Part shown: one piece after another, positions 35,988 through 45,374 of the stretch | Layout: each line of letters opens with the position of its first letter | Numbering within the stretch: position 1 is the stretch's first letter | Origin: an uncultured Bdellovibrionales bacterium | GTDB lineage: Bacteria > Bdellovibrionota > Bdellovibrionia > Bdellovibrionales > UBA1609 | DNA length: 64,000 nucleotides | Direction: 5' to 3' | Assembly (NCBI GenBank): GCA_903833275.1 | Contig: CAILEP010000022.1 | Location: forward strand, 160,981-224,980 | The notes under the pieces: model-generated | What the model was told of the DNA's origin: nothing | The model's input: only the letters and a program-made list of their open reading frames with translations | Databases searched by the model: none | Program-made: the position numbers and the translations under genes

Positions 35988-37036
35988 TTCGCTCGCTGAG
36001 CACTCTGACTTTTTCGGCCCTTATTGGCGCCCTATTTCTCGGGGCCCTTTGTCTGATTGCCGGCGAGAGCCCCGTGCGGGTCGTTGAAATCGTTATTCAG
36101 AACTCAATGCTGAATCAAGAAGATCTCGCCGTCACACTTTTCTACTCGACCCACTTGATGTTTGCCGCGACCGGCTTATGCCTCGCGATGCATGCGGGTC
36201 TTTTTCCGATCGGGGCAGAGGGGCAGATTTCAATCTCTTGCCTTGCCACAACTGTCGTCGGCCTTCTAATGGGGCCGAGCCCGTTCGGTATTTTTTTGGC
36301 TCTGCTCGCGGGGCCCTTAACTGCGGCCGGTCTGGGCGCTGTCACCGCATACTTTAAGGTTAAAAAAAGCAGCCACGAAGTTATCGTCACAATGATGCTC
36401 AATTTTCTCAGCGCGAGTGTTGCCAATTATCTAGTGTCTCATTTTTTTCAAAGTAGCGAATCGCAGAACCCCGAAACAGGCACCCTCGCCCCTGCGTTCA
36501 AACTTTTTAGCCCTTTATTTTCGCTAGCGAACACTCCGGCCAATAGTTCTTTTTACTTGGCGATTGCGGTTTGCTTTCTCGGTTGGTTTGTTCTTAGCCG
36601 CACCCGCTGGGGGTACGAAATTCGCGCTGTGGGCTTAAACCATTCAGTCGCCGCGCATTCGGGCATCTCGCGCGCACGCGTGATCACGACTGTCCTTATC
36701 GTTTCGGCGGCCTTGGCCGGCCTTTCGAGCTTTAATCAAATTCTCGGTTACAATCTTAAATACCAGGTCGGCTTCTCCGCCGATTATGGTTTTTTGGCCA
36801 TTGTGGTTGCATTAATGGCCAGCCGAAATCCGCTTTTTGTCATACCGGCTTCATTTTTCTTTGCCATTCTTATGAAGGGCTCGGCCGAACTTGATATCGA
36901 CACCGACACGATCACTCGTGATTTTGTCAAAATAATCGAAGGCTTTTTAATTCTGGCTTTTGTTCTCGCCCAGAAAATTGATTTGAAATCGCTATTTTCT
37001 CGAAAAAGGATTGATGATGAGTCTTCACGGGCTTGA
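35984..37036 (+). CDS. BMP-type ABC importer, permease 1
   Basis: 350 residues with about 9-10 hydrophobic helices. The branched-chain/ribose-type permease segment EVIVTMMLNFLSASVANYLV and the later GINHS-like coupling loop ...WGYEIRAVGLNHSVAAHSGIS RARVITTVLI place it with YufP/RbsC-type permeases. Coupled through an ATGA overlap to the ATPase gene and overlapping the second permease. Probably forms a heterodimer channel for a nucleoside with the next gene. Confidence 0.9.
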   Translation: MIRSLSTLTFSALIGALFLGALCLIAGESPVRVVEIVIQNSMLNQEDLAVTLFYSTHLMFAATGLCLAMHAGLFPIGAEGQISISCLATTVVGLLMGPSPFGIFLALLAGPLTAAGLGAVTAYFKVKKSSHEVIVTMMLNFLSASVANYLVSHFFQSSESQNPETGTLAPAFKLFSPLFSLANTPANSSFYLAIAVCFLGWFVLSRTRWGYEIRAVGLNHSVAAHSGISRARVITTVLIVSAALAGLSSFNQILGYNLKYQVGFSADYGFLAIVVALMASRNPLFVIPASFFFAILMKGSAELDIDTDTITRDFVKIIEGFLILAFVLAQKIDLKSLFSRKRIDDESSRA

Positions 37037-37883
37037 AGAATATTTACCATCGCTCGTTCAATTCTGTTTGAGCGTGTTGCGCATTTCGTTGCCACTTTCA
37101 CTCGCGGCAATTGCCGGCTTTTGGAGCGAACGCAGTGGCACTCCCCAAGTCGGCCTCGAAGGCTTCTTGCTTTTAGGTGCCCTCGCCGGCGCCACCCTTG
37201 TTAAATTAACCGACTCGATGCCCATGGGTTTTGCGCTGACTTTGATGATCGGCGCGGCCGGGGGCATGCTATTTTATTGGCTCGCTTGTCGAATCGCCAT
37301 TAATGCAATTCTTGTCGGCCTAATATTCAATTTGTTAATCGCGGGTATCGCGCCCTTCATCACAAAACTGATCTTTGGCTCGACCGGCTCGACGCCGACC
37401 CTTGACCCCGCCTTAAGATGGCAATTCTTTCCGTATCTATGGGCCGCTGGCATTCTTATTGTAAGTTTAATTTTGTTTCATCGCACAGGCTTCGGGCTGT
37501 TAGTTAAATTTGCTGGCCTTAAACCCGAAGTTATTTCTTCAGCCGGTTTTTCACTCTCAACTGTGCAGATGTGCAGCCTCATTTTATGCGGAGTCATCAG
37601 CACGAGTGGCGGCTTTATCTTGAGCACCTACCTCGCCTCTTGCTACTCGCCGATGATGAGCGCTGGCCGTGGCTTTATGGCCCTTGCCGCTTTGATTTTT
37701 GCGCGCTGGGATTTGCCTCGAACTTTTGCCATGGCGATTGCCTTTGGTTTTTTCGAAGCCGCCCAGATCTATTTGCAAAGTGTGAACTCGCCATTGCCAA
37801 GCCAATTCTACCAAGCGCTGCCCTACCTGATGACCCTAGTCGTTCTTGGCCTGCGCCGCCAGGGCCTCAGCGAAATGGCATAA
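37017..37883 (+). CDS. BMP-type ABC importer, permease 2
   Basis: 288 residues from the ATG at 37017 (AAAAGGA six bases upstream); an in-frame TTG at 37011 and ATG at 37014 are alternatives. Multi-helix permease of the YufQ type: N-terminal AAIAGFWSERSGTPQVGLEGFLLLGALAG, and CSLILCGVISTSGGFILSTYLASCYSPMMSAGRGFMALAALIF near the end. Overlaps the first permease by about 20 bases. A strong terminator begins at its stop codon, closing the operon. Confidence 0.9.
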   Translation: MSLHGLEEYLPSLVQFCLSVLRISLPLSLAAIAGFWSERSGTPQVGLEGFLLLGALAGATLVKLTDSMPMGFALTLMIGAAGGMLFYWLACRIAINAILVGLIFNLLIAGIAPFITKLIFGSTGSTPTLDPALRWQFFPYLWAAGILIVSLILFHRTGFGLLVKFAGLKPEVISSAGFSLSTVQMCSLILCGVISTSGGFILSTYLASCYSPMMSAGRGFMALAALIFARWDLPRTFAMAIAFGFFEAAQIYLQSVNSPLPSQFYQALPYLMTLVVLGLRRQGLSEMA

Positions 37884-37913
37884 AAAAAGGGAGCCTCTTG
37901 AGCTCCCTTTTTT
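37882..37913 (+). terminator. Rho-independent terminator, works in both directions
   Basis: A7-GGGAGC, loop CTCTTGA, GCTCCC-T6. The stem of six GC-rich pairs is extended by A-T pairs, with U tracts on either strand. It sits between the permease stop and the convergent exported gene at 37942. Confidence 0.92.
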
Positions 37914-37941
37914 GCTATCGAATCTTGTTCGACCAATAGAA

Positions 37942-38985
37942 TTACATCGACACCGAAAGATTCAAATTGTAGCTAGAAAAATCGTGATCAGGGTTATTGA
38001 AAGAATCTGCGGCTCGCAAGTTGTAGCCCTCTTCAAAAGACAAATCGAGGTTCACAGATTTGCTCAAGTTGATTTTGGTACCCAAATCAAGAAGCGTGTA
38101 ATCAAGATTCACCCCGCGTCTTTTATAAACGCCCGGCGAATAAGGTGATGTCGAAAGACCATAACCTGTGTTGCCCCAGCTGTGGAGGTCTGACAAAGTT
38201 GTGTACGGAACAAACACGGCGGTCTCTTTCGCGTAGCTTGCCGAGATCGACGGGATAAAGCGAAACGCCTCTTGGCCAGCGCTATTCACTGTATAGAAAT
38301 AAGCGCGCGGGTTTACTGCGTATTCAATGTTGACGTATTTGCCAGCGGCCTGGGTAATCGCTGCTGTGTAACGAACTTCGTAGCGACCCACATCTTGTGA
38401 AGTCTGAGCTACGGGTAGGTAAACTCGAACTTTTTGTTCAACTGGAGCTGCACCTAGCATTTTTGTCGAATCTGTATACTGAACAGCTGCATCGCCGATG
38501 CCCCAAGTTTGAGCGTTCGCCGAACCCGTCATATTATAAAGAAAATATTGTCGCACTTGAATCGATCGACCTTCAGCCAATTTATAACCAACGCTCACGT
38601 TGTTTTGCGACATTGTGCCACTTGCGTCTTTAACATTGGCGCTTGCGCTGCCAACCCAGTTTTCAGATGAAAGACCAACTGATACTTTTTTCTCAGCTAC
38701 GCCTGCAGCCGTTGCTTTAGTTGTGGTGGTATTTGCAGTGGTGCTTGCATTGGTCGCTGTCGGCGCGGCTTCTGCTGCGCTGCTAATACGGTCAGCATCG
38801 GTGGCGCCGATCGCTGCGCGCCCTGCTGATGCGGGAGCGGCAGAAAGCGCGACCGCTTTTGCGGCTTTAGCTTTCTTAAGTAGCGGCACAAGTTTAGTTG
38901 CCGATTCTGTTGCCGCAAATACGTTTGCTGAAAACGCAATTACGCCTAATACTGTCGAAATTCGACCTGTTACACCCTGACTCAT
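37942..38985 (-). CDS. Exported Ala/Thr-rich protein with C-terminal barrel-like domain
   Basis: 347 residues from the ATG at 38985, with GTGAGGTCAGA upstream; a longer frame to 39039 lacks this. Signal peptide (VLGVIAFSANVFAA). Low-complexity Ala/Thr/Lys region (about 45-110). The rest is a chain of amphipathic strands (SVGYKLAEGRSIQVRQYFLY, YVNIEYAVNPRAYFYTV, VNLDYTLLDLGTKINLS) ending YNLNLSVSM, an outer-membrane barrel-like ending. No family recognised. Stands alone between the ABC operon and the ROK/pgi operon. Confidence 0.72.
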   Translation of the reverse strand: MSQGVTGRISTVLGVIAFSANVFAATESATKLVPLLKKAKAAKAVALSAAPASAGRAAIGATDADRISSAAEAAPTATNASTTANTTTTKATAAGVAEKKVSVGLSSENWVGSASANVKDASGTMSQNNVSVGYKLAEGRSIQVRQYFLYNMTGSANAQTWGIGDAAVQYTDSTKMLGAAPVEQKVRVYLPVAQTSQDVGRYEVRYTAAITQAAGKYVNIEYAVNPRAYFYTVNSAGQEAFRFIPSISASYAKETAVFVPYTTLSDLHSWGNTGYGLSTSPYSPGVYKRRGVNLDYTLLDLGTKINLSKSVNLDLSFEEGYNLRAADSFNNPDHDFSSYNLNLSVSM

Positions 38986-39164
38986 TCTGACCTCACTGGT
39001 TTTAGTTTCGTTTACTTTGTTAAAAAATATTAAACGCATTCAAATCATCTCTGTTTGCGACGCGTTATAGATGAGGGATTACAAAGAGAACGCCCAAAAC
39101 GCAATTGAAAAAGAAAAAAAATGGTAAATCTCACACGCTAGATATCGGAAAAATTACAACCCCA

Positions 39165-40157
39165 TCAGTCTAATGCAACACGTGCGGCGCCGAGCAACCC
39201 CGCTTGGTCTTGAAAGCGCGATATTTTGACCTTCGGGAGCATATCAACCCCTTCTCGGCGTGTTCGCATGAGATCACGAAGTTTGGCCTCCGTTGTCGGC
39301 ATGAAAAGCTCATAAGAGTGTGAAAATCCACCGCTAATAACAATCAACTCGGGCGAAAAAAGCACACAAAGCGAATAAAAAAACACGGCCAACTTATCAC
39401 CGTACTGACGAAAGGCCTCAACCGCGGCAGCGTCCCCACGCTTAGCACGGGCCAGTAGCTCCTCGCCCGAAAGGGTTGGCTCGCCCCATTGGCGTCCGAG
39501 ATTCTTGGTGAAATTAGCGCCCGATAAATAGGCCTCAGCGCAGCCATAGTTTCCACAACCACAGAGCCAATCGCTGCCTTCACAATTTATGATGATATGG
39601 CCACCCTCTGTGTGAAGGTAACGCCCTGACCTAACGATCTGGCCATTGGCCACAACACCGACTCCAAGACCGGTGCCAAGCGTGACGATGACAACATTGT
39701 TCTTGCCACGACCAGCACCTAACCAAGCCTCTGCTCTTGCCGCGGCAGCCGCGTCGTTCTCGAGTTGCAAAGCAATTTTTAGTTTCCTCTTAAGATCACG
39801 AATAAAATGAACGACCCCCCAACCTGCACTTTTGCCCTTAAAATTTGTCGGGTTCAGCAAAAGCCCTGCAATGGGGTCGAGCGGCCCGGCGGAGGCAATC
39901 GCACCTGCCGTTAATTTGTGTTTAGCAATAAGCGGTCGCGCCAGTCTTGAAATCTGCGCCAAAAGTGAATCGTACTCACCCGAAAAATCAACCCGTTCGC
40001 GAATTGAGTCTTGAATTCGGCCAGATTGATCTATCACCGCAAGCGCGATTTTAGTGCCACCTAAATCAATGGCGAGAACTTTTTTGGCTGCCTTACGACT
40101 CGAGCCTTTTTTTAGTAATTTTTTTGCCAAGTTCAACACCCGGTTGGTCAAATGCAT
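39165..40157 (-). CDS. ROK family sugar kinase
   Basis: 330 residues. The ATP-binding loop is VLAIDLGGTKIALAVID, and the sugar-binding region is LENDAAAAARAEAWLGAGRG. The ROK zinc-binding motif is LCGCGNYGCAEAYLSG, preceded by EGGHIII with the zinc-binding His. A glucokinase-like role is plausible, next to pgi and an exported glucoamylase. The ATG at 40157 overlaps the pgi end by 65 bases. Later GTG/TTG codons (around 40130-40139) could start instead, since homologues begin near VLAIDLGG. Cytoplasmic. Confidence 0.9.
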   Translation of the reverse strand: MHLTNRVLNLAKKLLKKGSSRKAAKKVLAIDLGGTKIALAVIDQSGRIQDSIRERVDFSGEYDSLLAQISRLARPLIAKHKLTAGAIASAGPLDPIAGLLLNPTNFKGKSAGWGVVHFIRDLKRKLKIALQLENDAAAAARAEAWLGAGRGKNNVVIVTLGTGLGVGVVANGQIVRSGRYLHTEGGHIIINCEGSDWLCGCGNYGCAEAYLSGANFTKNLGRQWGEPTLSGEELLARAKRGDAAAVEAFRQYGDKLAVFFYSLCVLFSPELIVISGGFSHSYELFMPTTEAKLRDLMRTRREGVDMLPKVKISRFQDQAGLLGAARVALD

Positions 40158-41292
40158 TTATTTTTAAAATTTCGCCGAGCACACCAATAACAAGTTCGAA
40201 CGAAACGAGCAACTGCCCGAGCGAAAAGGCATCCACACGCTCCAACTCAATAAAGCTTGTGGTCCGACCCGTTTTTCGGAGCGCCTCTTCGGTGCTCAGA
40301 GCTTGCGTCGAAAAAACCTGCCCTAGATTTTTTTGTTTCAAATACGAAAAGCCCGCCAAGCCATCACCCGTTAATGGGGGGCCCATTTTTTCATGCTCAA
40401 GCGACCGCACAAAACACACCGAACGCTTAAGCTCATCGCCCATCAGCTGCTGAAGCGCTGAATGCTGATCGCAAGTCCCAGAAAGAATCATCGGGGTGCT
40501 CGCACTTGGCCCTTTGGTCTTTTTGCCTAGTGATTCAGCCCAAAGCTGGGTGAGCCACGGGCCAAAATCATTTAACAAATCGGCGTATAACCAAAAAACC
40601 GAGATTTGCTCTTTACGCTTAAAGCTTTCAAAGTAGAAAGCGGCAATGTCGATTGCGAGTTTTGGCTCAGTGATCGCACTTTGCGCACCCCTTCTGAGCT
40701 CTTCGAGATTGACCCCCGAAAAGCTCGCGGGCACAAGCCCGACCTGAGTCAACACTGAAAACCGCCCCCCGACATCCAGCGGGTGATCTTCAATCAAAAC
40801 TTTATTTTGAAGCGCCCAAGAGCGAAGTGGGCTGTCCTTCGGTTCAGTGATAACCGAAACCGCAGATTTTAAGTCTCTTCCGCCCTGTTTAAGTCGAGAT
40901 TGCAATACATCAACCATACAATCGAGCTCAAGCGTATTGCCACTCTTCGATACCAATAGAAATTGTGACTCACGTAGGTGTTTGCGATTGCCCAGTATCG
41001 CCTCAAACGATGAGGGGTCGGTGTTATACAAGAAATGCACGCGCTGGCGATTGCCCAACGTGGACGTCAGGCACCTGCCGCCCAATGCGCTACCGCCCAT
41101 ACCCAGAACCACAAGATTATCGCCGCGAGCCGCGAGCTCTTTCGCAAATTTTTCTGACCGAGACCAAATGTCGTCACGAAAGGGCAATTGGTGAAAGCCG
41201 AGTGCTTTTTTGGCGCTCAAGGCCCCAAGAGCCTTAGTCGTCAGTTTTTTGGTGTGTTCGGAGGGCTTTTTTTTACTAACGAAGCGAATCAC
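40093..41292 (-). CDS. pgi: Glucose-6-phosphate isomerase
   Basis: 399 residues. Interconverts glucose-6-phosphate and fructose-6-phosphate. Visible SIS-fold motifs: NLVVLGMGGSALGGR, FLLVSKSGNTLE, and the late block EHEKMGPPLTGDGLAG, with RVDAFSLGQLLVSFELVIGVLGEIL and a final NAFDQPGVELGKK that matches the conserved PGI C-terminus. Compact relative to the ~550-residue E. coli enzyme, within the shorter bacterial class. Its neighbours fit a route from released glucose to fructose-6-phosphate. Confidence 0.93.
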   Translation of the reverse strand: MIRFVSKKKPSEHTKKLTTKALGALSAKKALGFHQLPFRDDIWSRSEKFAKELAARGDNLVVLGMGGSALGGRCLTSTLGNRQRVHFLYNTDPSSFEAILGNRKHLRESQFLLVSKSGNTLELDCMVDVLQSRLKQGGRDLKSAVSVITEPKDSPLRSWALQNKVLIEDHPLDVGGRFSVLTQVGLVPASFSGVNLEELRRGAQSAITEPKLAIDIAAFYFESFKRKEQISVFWLYADLLNDFGPWLTQLWAESLGKKTKGPSASTPMILSGTCDQHSALQQLMGDELKRSVCFVRSLEHEKMGPPLTGDGLAGFSYLKQKNLGQVFSTQALSTEEALRKTGRTTSFIELERVDAFSLGQLLVSFELVIGVLGEILKINAFDQPGVELGKKITKKRLES

Positions 41293-41310
41293 GGTGAGCC
41301 GGCCTTTCTC

Positions 41311-42678
41311 TCAATAGTCATTTACGATGGCGGCTTTTAATTTATCTCGCGCGTCGATGGCCGTTAAAAAGGCCGCGTAGCTCCAAGACAAATCGGCGGC
41401 CGAAAGCATGTAGCCACTGCCCTTGTCCATTTGTTCAGACATGTGCCCTTGCCCATCCGTGTGCAATCGAACGCGTTCAAGATAGAGATCTCCCTGGGCC
41501 AAACTATCTGAACTCGCTTGGGCTAAGCCTTGTCGATAATAAAATTCTGCAAACGCTAGCGTCGTCAGAAACCAAGGGTTGCCGTTGTAATAAACATCTT
41601 CGGGGTATCGTCCAATGGCCGGCGCAATTGTCAACTTGGTGTTATTTATGGCGTACAAATTCTGAAACTGGGCCGCCTGTTTTTGCAGAGTCTGATTCAA
41701 AATTGTATCTTTATAAGAAAGATACGGCTGCGTATCGGTGTGAATTACGGCCAGCACCGTGGCCACATCAAGGCCTGATTCTTTGCGCGCAACCGACCCC
41801 GTCACGTAATCCAAATTCTCAATAATTTGCCCACGGCTTTGGCTCACGTGCTTTTGAAGCGCACCCTCAGCCTTAGCGGCTTGTATGCGCCACAAAGTCG
41901 CGAGCTTTTCGTTATTCGAGGGTCGCTGCTTCGACAAACCATTCAACGATTGAGCCATTTGCGCGCCATTAAGGAGAGCGGCGCGATCAACCGTGAGTGT
42001 GAAGAAATTGTCGCCTTTAAATTCTTCCCACAAATCAAATGAGGGCGAGAGAATTTCACTCGACACATAGCTCAGGTCGTTGAGCACGAGCGGCCAAACG
42101 CGATCGACCGCCTCGCTCACTCGCCCCCGCACTTGCAACGCCTTCATAAAGCGCATCAAAACATTGGCTCGTAGCGCCGGGCTGTCATTCTGTGGTCGCC
42201 CCCATGGGCCGTTAAATGGTCGACCATCTACATAAAACTTGGGCTCTCCGAGGCCAGTCAACGATTGAGCCACCTGAATCGTTTGATTAAACTCAACGTA
42301 ATCCCACAAAATGTTTTCGGCCGCCGAATGTCGAGCATCAGCACCCGGTCGCATTTTTGAATTTTCAAACTCAGTTACGAAAACTTCTGTTACCAGAGCG
42401 GCATCACGCACCCAATTGTAATAGTAATCGGGGTCATGTCGTGAGGGCGATGCCAAAACCGCCCCGGGCAATCCATCACGCGGAGAAATATTTTGCACCA
42501 ATCTTGTTTCTGCCGTGCGCGCTTCCGATTGAATCCACGCTTCAAGCTGGGTCGAGTCAGCTACGGCGCCGAGCCCAAAAAACAGACTCAGACTTAAAAT
42601 TGAAATTAACGCGCTCGCATTTTGCCAATTCTTCGCCAATTTATTCAGTGGTGTATTCATAGTCCAATAGAGAACCAT
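41311..42678 (-). CDS. Exported GH15 glucoamylase-type enzyme
   Basis: 455 residues. Signal peptide (ALISILSLSLFFGLGAVADS). (Alpha/alpha)6 GH15 motifs: RDGLPGAVLASPS, YNWVRDAALV, GLGEPKFYVDG, FDLWEEFKGDNFFTL with the catalytic Glu near residue 218, and SEQMDKGSGYMLSAADLSWSYAAFLTA with the second Glu (SEQ). Both catalytic acids are thus present. The family hydrolyses terminal alpha-1,4 (and 1,6) glucose from starch, glycogen or related chains. Located in the periplasm or outside. ATGs at 42678 and 42660 are both possible starts; no clear ribosome site. Confidence 0.9.
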   Translation of the reverse strand: MVLYWTMNTPLNKLAKNWQNASALISILSLSLFFGLGAVADSTQLEAWIQSEARTAETRLVQNISPRDGLPGAVLASPSRHDPDYYYNWVRDAALVTEVFVTEFENSKMRPGADARHSAAENILWDYVEFNQTIQVAQSLTGLGEPKFYVDGRPFNGPWGRPQNDSPALRANVLMRFMKALQVRGRVSEAVDRVWPLVLNDLSYVSSEILSPSFDLWEEFKGDNFFTLTVDRAALLNGAQMAQSLNGLSKQRPSNNEKLATLWRIQAAKAEGALQKHVSQSRGQIIENLDYVTGSVARKESGLDVATVLAVIHTDTQPYLSYKDTILNQTLQKQAAQFQNLYAINNTKLTIAPAIGRYPEDVYYNGNPWFLTTLAFAEFYYRQGLAQASSDSLAQGDLYLERVRLHTDGQGHMSEQMDKGSGYMLSAADLSWSYAAFLTAIDARDKLKAAIVNDY

Positions 42679-42726
42679 TTGAGTTGCGAAAAAACAAATC
42701 GAGTTATCAACTGAACGAACAGTGCG

Positions 42727-44127
42727 TCAAATGCGCTGGTAGTCGTCAGCAAAGCGCTCGATATCGTCTTCACCAAAGTATTCACCGGTTTGAACTTCAA
42801 GAATAATAAGTGGCCGCGTGCCCACGTTGCGAATTCGATGCTTCTGGCTGCGCGGCGCAAAAACTTGCTGCCCTGGTTTTAGCTTTTCGGTTTGCTTTTC
42901 GGTTACCAATTCGCCATCACCACTGATCACCACCCAATGCTCGTCGCGCAGCTTATGCATCTGATACGACATTTGAGCACCCGGGTCGATTGTGAGCCGT
43001 TTCACTTTATGGTCGGCTTGGTCAGCCAAAATCTCGAAACCGCCCCATGGCCGCACCTCAAATATGTGCTCGCTCACCTGAGGCTGACCGACCTCTCGCA
43101 TCTCAGCGACAAGGTCTTTCACCTTTTGACTTTGGCCTCTCGCGGTCACAAGAAGTGCGTCTGGGGTATCAATCACAATCAAATTATTAACCCCGCAAAG
43201 CCCGACGACCTTACCCTGCGTGGAGAAGACAAAATTATCCGTCGACTCAAACGCGCGCACGATGGCTTTCGAGTCGACCGTCATCTCTTCATCGCTGACG
43301 CGCGCGAGCTCGTCCCACGACCCAACGTCGCTCCACCCGCAATTGCAAGGTATGCAATAAAGGGCTGACTTGATCTTTTCCATCACCCCATAATCAATAC
43401 TTTGCGCAATCAAATTGGCGTAAACATATTTCAGATTTGAGCGATCGCTTTTGATCGTTTTCAATTTCGAAGAGAGCTCGGGCATATGCTCCGCAATGAG
43501 CTGAGCCATCACGTCAACGCGAAAAACAAAAACCCCAGCATTCCAAAAATGCTGGCCCGACTTCAAATATTTTTCCGCCAGCTCAGCTGAGGGCTTTTCG
43601 AAAAAGCGGCCGACTGGGTATGCCGCAAGATCGCCATCAACGTCGCCTGAGGGCTGAGACTTCTCAATCTGAAGATATCCGTAGCCCGTGGCAGCATAAC
43701 GCGGCTCAATGCCAATCGTCACCACACCGCCTTTTTGGGCCATTTTTTCGGCCAGGCGCACCGCTTTTAGAAACTGATCCTCATCAGTAATGAGATGGTC
43801 GGCCGGGAAGACCGCCACGACTTCTGCCCCGAGCCCTTCAGTCTGCAATATATGAACAATCAATCCAATCGCCGCGGCCGTGTTTTTGCCAATGGGCTCA
43901 AGCACAAATGCCGAGGGCGGCAATTTGAGATCAGCAACCGCTTTAATCGTTAGCGCGTTCATGCTTTCGAGCGTCACAATTCGTGGCGAACCAAGTTTAA
44001 TGGCACGATCGACCGCCAAACGCAGAAATGATCGATCGAAAAATTCACAAAATTGTTTTGGGTAAGACTCGCGAGAAACTGGCCACAAACGAGCTCCGCT
44101 GCCACCCGACAAAACTACTGGTATCAT
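42727..44127 (-). CDS. manC: Mannose-1-phosphate guanylyltransferase / mannose-6-phosphate isomerase
   Basis: 466 residues, the usual bifunctional length. Nucleotidyltransferase domain: VVLSGGSGARLWPVSRESYPKQF, and RFFEKPSAELAEKYL (FVEKP-like). The C-terminal type II phosphomannose isomerase cupin has QMSYQMHKLRDEHWVVISG, RPWGGFE and HRIRNVG. It makes GDP-mannose for surface polysaccharide. It is the first gene of the manC-glucoamylase-pgi-ROK group, and its upstream region is shared with the DegT aminotransferase. Confidence 0.93.
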   Translation of the reverse strand: MIPVVLSGGSGARLWPVSRESYPKQFCEFFDRSFLRLAVDRAIKLGSPRIVTLESMNALTIKAVADLKLPPSAFVLEPIGKNTAAAIGLIVHILQTEGLGAEVVAVFPADHLITDEDQFLKAVRLAEKMAQKGGVVTIGIEPRYAATGYGYLQIEKSQPSGDVDGDLAAYPVGRFFEKPSAELAEKYLKSGQHFWNAGVFVFRVDVMAQLIAEHMPELSSKLKTIKSDRSNLKYVYANLIAQSIDYGVMEKIKSALYCIPCNCGWSDVGSWDELARVSDEEMTVDSKAIVRAFESTDNFVFSTQGKVVGLCGVNNLIVIDTPDALLVTARGQSQKVKDLVAEMREVGQPQVSEHIFEVRPWGGFEILADQADHKVKRLTIDPGAQMSYQMHKLRDEHWVVISGDGELVTEKQTEKLKPGQQVFAPRSQKHRIRNVGTRPLIILEVQTGEYFGEDDIERFADDYQRI

Positions 44128-44155
44128 TTATAGATTTTGTAGACAAACTTGAGAA

Positions 44156-44183
44156 AATTAAAGAGTATAAACAATCTTTAATT
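44156..44183. promoter_or_regulatory. Perfect 9-bp inverted repeat, possible operator
   Basis: AATTAAAGA (44156-44164), 10-base spacer, TCTTTAATT (44175-44183). It lies in the divergent region between manC and the DegT gene. Too AT-rich and without a T tract to be a terminator. The size and spacing fit a dimeric regulator site. Confidence 0.45.
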
Positions 44184-44243
44184 CGATTCTGCGCTGCGTG
44201 AATTATTAATCGCAAAAATGACCCACTGTTGGAGGTCCGCACT

Positions 44244-45353
44244 ATGACTATTCCTTTCATCGATCTCAAAACTCAGTACAAGGCTCTCAAAAATCAAATC
44301 GACGAGCGCATTCATCGTGTTTTAGATCACGGCCAATATATTATGGGCCCTGAAATCAAAGAGTGCGAAGATGCGCTTAAAAAATTCTTAGGAGTCAAAC
44401 ACGCCCTCGTCTGCTCAAACGGCACCGATGCTTTACAAATTGCTTTGATGGCGGCCAATATTGGCCCCGGCGATGAAGTCATCACAACTCCATTTTCTTT
44501 CATTGCCACTGCCGAAGCCATTCGACTTGTCGGGGCGATCCCGGTTTTTGTCGACATCGAGTCTGACACCTACAACATTGATGCAAAGAAAATTGAAGCG
44601 GCCGTGACTCCACGTACCCGCGCTATAATGCCGGTTTCGCTCTACGGGCAAGTTGCCGATATGGACGAAATAAACGCAATTGCCAAAAAGCACAGCCTTT
44701 TGGTGATCGAAGATGCCGCTCAAAGTTTTGGCGCGCCCTACAAGGGCAAACGAAGCTGCAATTTGAGCGAAGTCAGCTGCACAAGTTTCTTTCCGGCAAA
44801 ACCGCTCGGTTGCTACGGCGATGGCGGGGCGATTTTTACCAACAATGATCAAATGGTGAACGCACTCAATTCGGTGCGCTTGCACGGTATGGGCGAACAT
44901 CGTTACCACCACTCACGCATCGGCACTAACGGCCGCCTCGACAGTTTGCAATGTGCCGTTCTAGTTGCCAAACTTGAACGTTACCCCTGGGAGATCGAAC
45001 AGCGCGAGCGCGTTGCTCAAAATTACACAAAAGCATTCAGTACTCTGCGCGAAAAAGGTGTTCGCACACCCACTATCAAAAGCGACCGTCATAGTGTTTG
45101 GGCTCAATACACACTGTGGGTGCCCGACCGCACAAAGTTTCAAGCGGCGCTCCAGGCCAGCGGTGTGCCGACGGCAGTGCACTACCCGATCGCGATGCCA
45201 GATCAGCCGGCCTACAAAGAGCATTGCGTAACCCACGATATTTCAAATGCGCGCAAAGCCGCTGAACACGTCGTGAGCTTGCCAATGTTCCCCGACATGA
45301 GCGAAGAAACTCAAGCAAAAATTGTGTCGGCCGTACATGCTGCGTTCGCTTAA
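44244..45353 (+). CDS. DegT/DnrJ/EryC1/StrS sugar aminotransferase
   Basis: 369 residues from the ATG at 44244 (GGAGGT eight bases upstream); a TTG at 44229 is inside that ribosome site. PLP-dependent fold: CSNGTDALQIALMAANIGPGDEV, IEDAAQSFGAPYKG, and SFFPAKPLGCYGDGGAI, with the PLP-binding Lys near residue 185. C-terminal PDQPAYKEH and SLPMFPDMSEE are typical. It aminates a nucleotide keto-sugar, perhaps like WbpE. It leads an operon with the TIGR03546-like gene 21 bases behind. Confidence 0.92.
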   Translation: MTIPFIDLKTQYKALKNQIDERIHRVLDHGQYIMGPEIKECEDALKKFLGVKHALVCSNGTDALQIALMAANIGPGDEVITTPFSFIATAEAIRLVGAIPVFVDIESDTYNIDAKKIEAAVTPRTRAIMPVSLYGQVADMDEINAIAKKHSLLVIEDAAQSFGAPYKGKRSCNLSEVSCTSFFPAKPLGCYGDGGAIFTNNDQMVNALNSVRLHGMGEHRYHHSRIGTNGRLDSLQCAVLVAKLERYPWEIEQRERVAQNYTKAFSTLREKGVRTPTIKSDRHSVWAQYTLWVPDRTKFQAALQASGVPTAVHYPIAMPDQPAYKEHCVTHDISNARKAAEHVVSLPMFPDMSEETQAKIVSAVHAAFA

Positions 45354-45374
45354 AAATAAAATAAAGGGGCTTTT

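Noticed and set aside
38600..38980. Plus-strand Ala/Val-rich frame of 126 residues
   Set aside because: Antisense of the Ala/Thr-rich part of the gene at 37942..38985; a composition effect.
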